NCBI GenBank assembly: GCA_032622095.1
Contig: CP136064.1
Location: 42,249,912-42,313,911 of the forward strand
Source of the DNA: Siphonodentalium dalli
Lineage: Eukaryota; Mollusca; Scaphopoda; Gadilida; Siphonodentaliidae
Reading direction: 5' to 3'
DNA: 64,000 nucleotides
Shown here: piece after piece, positions 58,601 to 61,600 of the stretch
Position numbering within the stretch: position 1 is the stretch's first letter
Layout of the letters: each line of letters opens with the position of its first letter
The notes under the pieces: model-generated
What the model was told of the DNA's origin: nothing
Databases searched by the model: none
Seen by the model: only the letters and a program-made list of their open reading frames with translations
Translations under genes and position numbers: made by a program

Positions 58601-61600
58601 TAGAATTTTTGCCAATTTGATGTTTCCCGATGATAACTTTAGTAAATGTGTTCTGAATGAAATTAAATTTGGTATGTAGGTTTACTAGCACTAAAGACAG
58701 GTTTTTATGCGCAAACAACGGTCGTATCAAGCCGATGCTTAGAGGCGGACATGAGGTCTACCGACCTTTTATTCAACTTCGAAGTTCAGGTTTTCTTGGC
58801 TACTAGGTGATAACGTTAGTTAATGTTAACTGAATGGAATGAAATTTGGTATACAGGTTTGAAAGCATAATCCACAAGTCAAGTTCAATATTGTTGTTTT
58901 TGTCGAGGTATGAGGTGTCTTCTGTGGTTAATTTTGATCTGGACTATACTGTAAAGTATATTATTCTCAATGGAAGGGGAATAGCTCTATTTCTTAGTTT
59001 GAATTATGATGCATTCTGGGTTGACAATAGGGGAAGTCTTTGAATGAATCTTAAAATCTCTATCACTTGGTGAAAACGTTCACCTCCTAGGCCTAGGTTC
59101 CGTATTCTGGTGGAATATATATTTTTGGTTCCTCTACCAAATTGTGTATAATATGGAATATATTGTGTATAATGAATGTTATCTTGGTATTCGAAAATTA
59201 AGTTGGCCTTTAAATGACATTTAAATATCAGAACGATTATTTGGAGCATATAAACATCTTTACCATAAAATGATGATGCAGATATGTTTTACCTTACTCG
59301 TATTTAAAAATCGTGCAGTACTATTTTTCGCTCAGTTTTATTTTCGCGCACTTTGAATTCGCGCACCTAGTTGCGCGAATTCAAAACTGACAAATTGGAC
59401 TTGGCACTGAAAGGGTTAATATTATTCAATATATACACATGTATCTTCAGGAACCAATAAGAATTGAAACTGTCATCCGATACAAACTTTTACGAAAATA
59501 TTTGTGTCAGTTTTGAATTCGCGCAGCACAGTGCGAATTAAAGTGCTGATGCAGCCAATAAGTTATATTATCATTAATTACTAATACTGATTCTTTTTAC
59601 AGTGCAATGTTTTAAATGAGAAACTTCAGGGATTACTACATACTCTAGAACAGGAAGCAGACCAAGCCTCAGCACAGGTAAATGACATTTGTGTATACAG
59701 TAATGCCCTAAGTAATCGACCCCATAACCACAGCAGAATTATGGGTAACTTTTCAGGATTTAGTCGGAAATATGGCTTGTTGCCATTCATCGGAAAGCTC
59801 TCCCCGAGAGCTTTCCGATGAATGGCAACAAGCCATATTTCCGACTAAATCCTGAAAAGTTACCCATAATTCTGCTGTGGTTATGGGGGTCGATTACTTA
59901 GGGCATTACTGTACTTTGGTTTACCCGTAATATGATGTTCCTGTTCATAAAAAAGTGTTCACTGATGTAACATATATCATTCTGTATGGACATTCCATTC
60001 CTGTTAACGATTGTTTTTGAAGAGTACATGTAGTTTCAAGACATACATCTGTTCGAAATGTGCTTACAATGTGTATTCATGTAAACTCTTCCGTATAATA
60101 TAGCTTTCCACAGTGTGAATGGCTCCTATGGAAAGATTGAGCACCTTGGTTCTTATAGTTGTACAGTGACTCAACAACAGGCTTCACACTGGCCGGAAAA
60201 TTCTTTTGTTACAGTTTAAATGTCTTAATTGTTTTAACGATGCAGTGATTGACACAGGGTCAGATGGATTCCAACATTTTCAAGTCATTTCAACACTAAA
60301 ATGACATCAACATATTCATGGAAACGAAGGATACTGACTTGTCAGTAATACTCTTGTGTGAGAAGCTTTAGGGAAGTTTATATTACAATGCTAATTATAT
60401 TTCAGTCAGAAGCAAAAGAGAAATCAGCCACTGCCTCAGCCATTCCTTCCAGAATGTATGACGAAGCAAGCATTCCATCCAGTATCCATGACAGAAAGGA
60501 TGCAGACACAGTATCAGGGGAGATTACTGGACCATTTCGACCAACGAAATCCGTGAGTTTCTCTAACAGCTTTCAAGTTACTTTGTACATTATGTGTATT
60601 CTAAATTTTTTAACAATTCTGAAATATATGATATCAGTAGTAATTTAATTGTTGATGCCCCACCCCCTCCCTCCCTTAATGTCCGAGCAGATATCTCAAC
60701 CATCGGTTGTCAGATCTCAATGAAATATGGTATGGATGTTCACCACTGTGAGGACATTCAGGGGAGTGTTCAATCGTTTTGTTCAGGTTTTTCCGTTCTA
60801 GAGTTATTCATCTTTGTTTATCTGGAATTGTTGATTTTTAGCTGTCAGCTTGCGTATCTCATCCATGGATTATAAGATCATGATGAAATTTTGTATCGAT
60901 GTTCACTATCATATGAGCTTTCACTGAAGTGGTCTTGTTTAATTTTCCATTCTATAGTTAATCTTCTTCGTTTATCTGGAAATGTTGATTTTTGTTCCGT
61001 CCATTCAAATATATCAGTCACGGTTATCAGATCTCAATGAAATTTGGTGTGGATGTTCACCATAATGAGGACTTCCAAAGTTGTTTTATATTGTTTTGTT
61101 TGCATTCTTCACTCTGGGGTTATGTTGCTTTGTTTATATAGAAAAAGGTTTCAAAGTCTGAATCTAGATGTTATGTCCCTAAAATATTGTAGATTGAGAG
61201 AAGACCTAATCAAAACTTACAAAATCATTCGGGGACACCATAACATTGATGTTGGTAAGTTATTTGAAAGAAAGCCAGATACAAGAATGAGTGGGCACCA
61301 GTATATCCAGATAAATAGATGACACAAAGACAGTAGATTTATATTTCTTAACCCTTTTATGACAGGAGCTGCACTGGCGCAGCATTAAAGACCCTGAGCC
61401 AGTGCATTCTCTTAGATATGTGAATCGTCCACAGGTCGCCTCGTATATGTAAGAGAATGCACTGGCACAGGGTCTTACAAGATCAAGGTAAATATTGTTA
61501 GGCCAATGCATTCTCTTATATATGCGAGGCGACCTATGGTCGACTCGCATATATAAGAGAATACATTGGCACAGAGTTTTTGTAAAAATTCAGGACGCTC

